Shown here one piece after another: positions 6,388-6,409 of a DNA stretch of 6,409 nt; positions within the stretch are counted from its first letter, which is position 1, and each line of letters starts with the position of its first letter. A program made the position numbers and the translations under genes. Origin of the DNA: Bacteroidota bacterium (GTDB taxonomy: Bacteria; Bacteroidota; Bacteroidia; Bacteroidales; VadinHA17); contig DAOVQI010000201.1 of assembly GCA_030628785.1 (NCBI GenBank), positions 1 to 6,409 of the forward strand, given 5' to 3'. The notes beneath the pieces are model-generated. The model was not told the origin of the DNA. It worked only from the letters and a program-made list of their open reading frames with translations, and did no database searches.

Positions 6388-6409
6388 ATTCAACAATCAT
6401 TCAAATTTA

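Overview
The window looks like a piece of an AT-rich Bacteroidota (Bacteroidetes) chromosome, most plausibly from a carbohydrate-degrading accessory region. The reasons are indirect: a lipoprotein-type secretion signal on a glycoside-hydrolase-like protein, gene starts without Shine-Dalgarno sequences, the gene families present, and spacers full of small palindromes and short simple repeats. No rRNA, tRNA, CRISPR array, transposase or phage gene was seen. The lineage call is an inference, not a proof.

Layout. Positions 1-302 are non-coding: a degenerate T-rich repeat, then two adjacent GC-rich perfect palindromes. Positions 303-1718 (+) encode a 471-residue protein that resembles the L-arabinose/L-fucose isomerase superfamily. 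After 62 bases, 1781-3205 (+) encodes a 474-residue putative lipoprotein with a glycoside-hydrolase-like (beta/alpha)8 barrel and a C-terminal beta-sandwich (DUF4038 / putative collagen-binding-domain type). Positions 3206-3546 are a convergent spacer holding two near-identical direct copies of a ~109-bp element with 17-bp inverted termini. Positions 3547-6135 (-) encode an 862-residue secreted fusion: an N-terminal class C beta-lactamase-like serine hydrolase joined to a second glycoside-hydrolase-like barrel and beta-sandwich. Positions 6136-6409 are non-coding and contain a ~168-bp composite structure: inverted arrays of a GGCTRA hexamer around a hairpin, a 20-bp perfect palindrome and a 9-bp tandem repeat.

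How the genes may work together (inference). Two exported proteins with sugar-hydrolase-like barrels would act outside the cytoplasm on a glycan or glycoside, one of them with an attached esterase/amidase-like domain. The cytoplasmic isomerase-like protein could process a released aldose. No transporter, SusC/SusD pair or regulator gene lies in the window, so the substrate cannot be named. The most notable unexplained structure is the twin element between the convergent genes. It looks like a TA-flanked MITE, yet each terminus also matches the published operator consensus of FadR-type GntR regulators.
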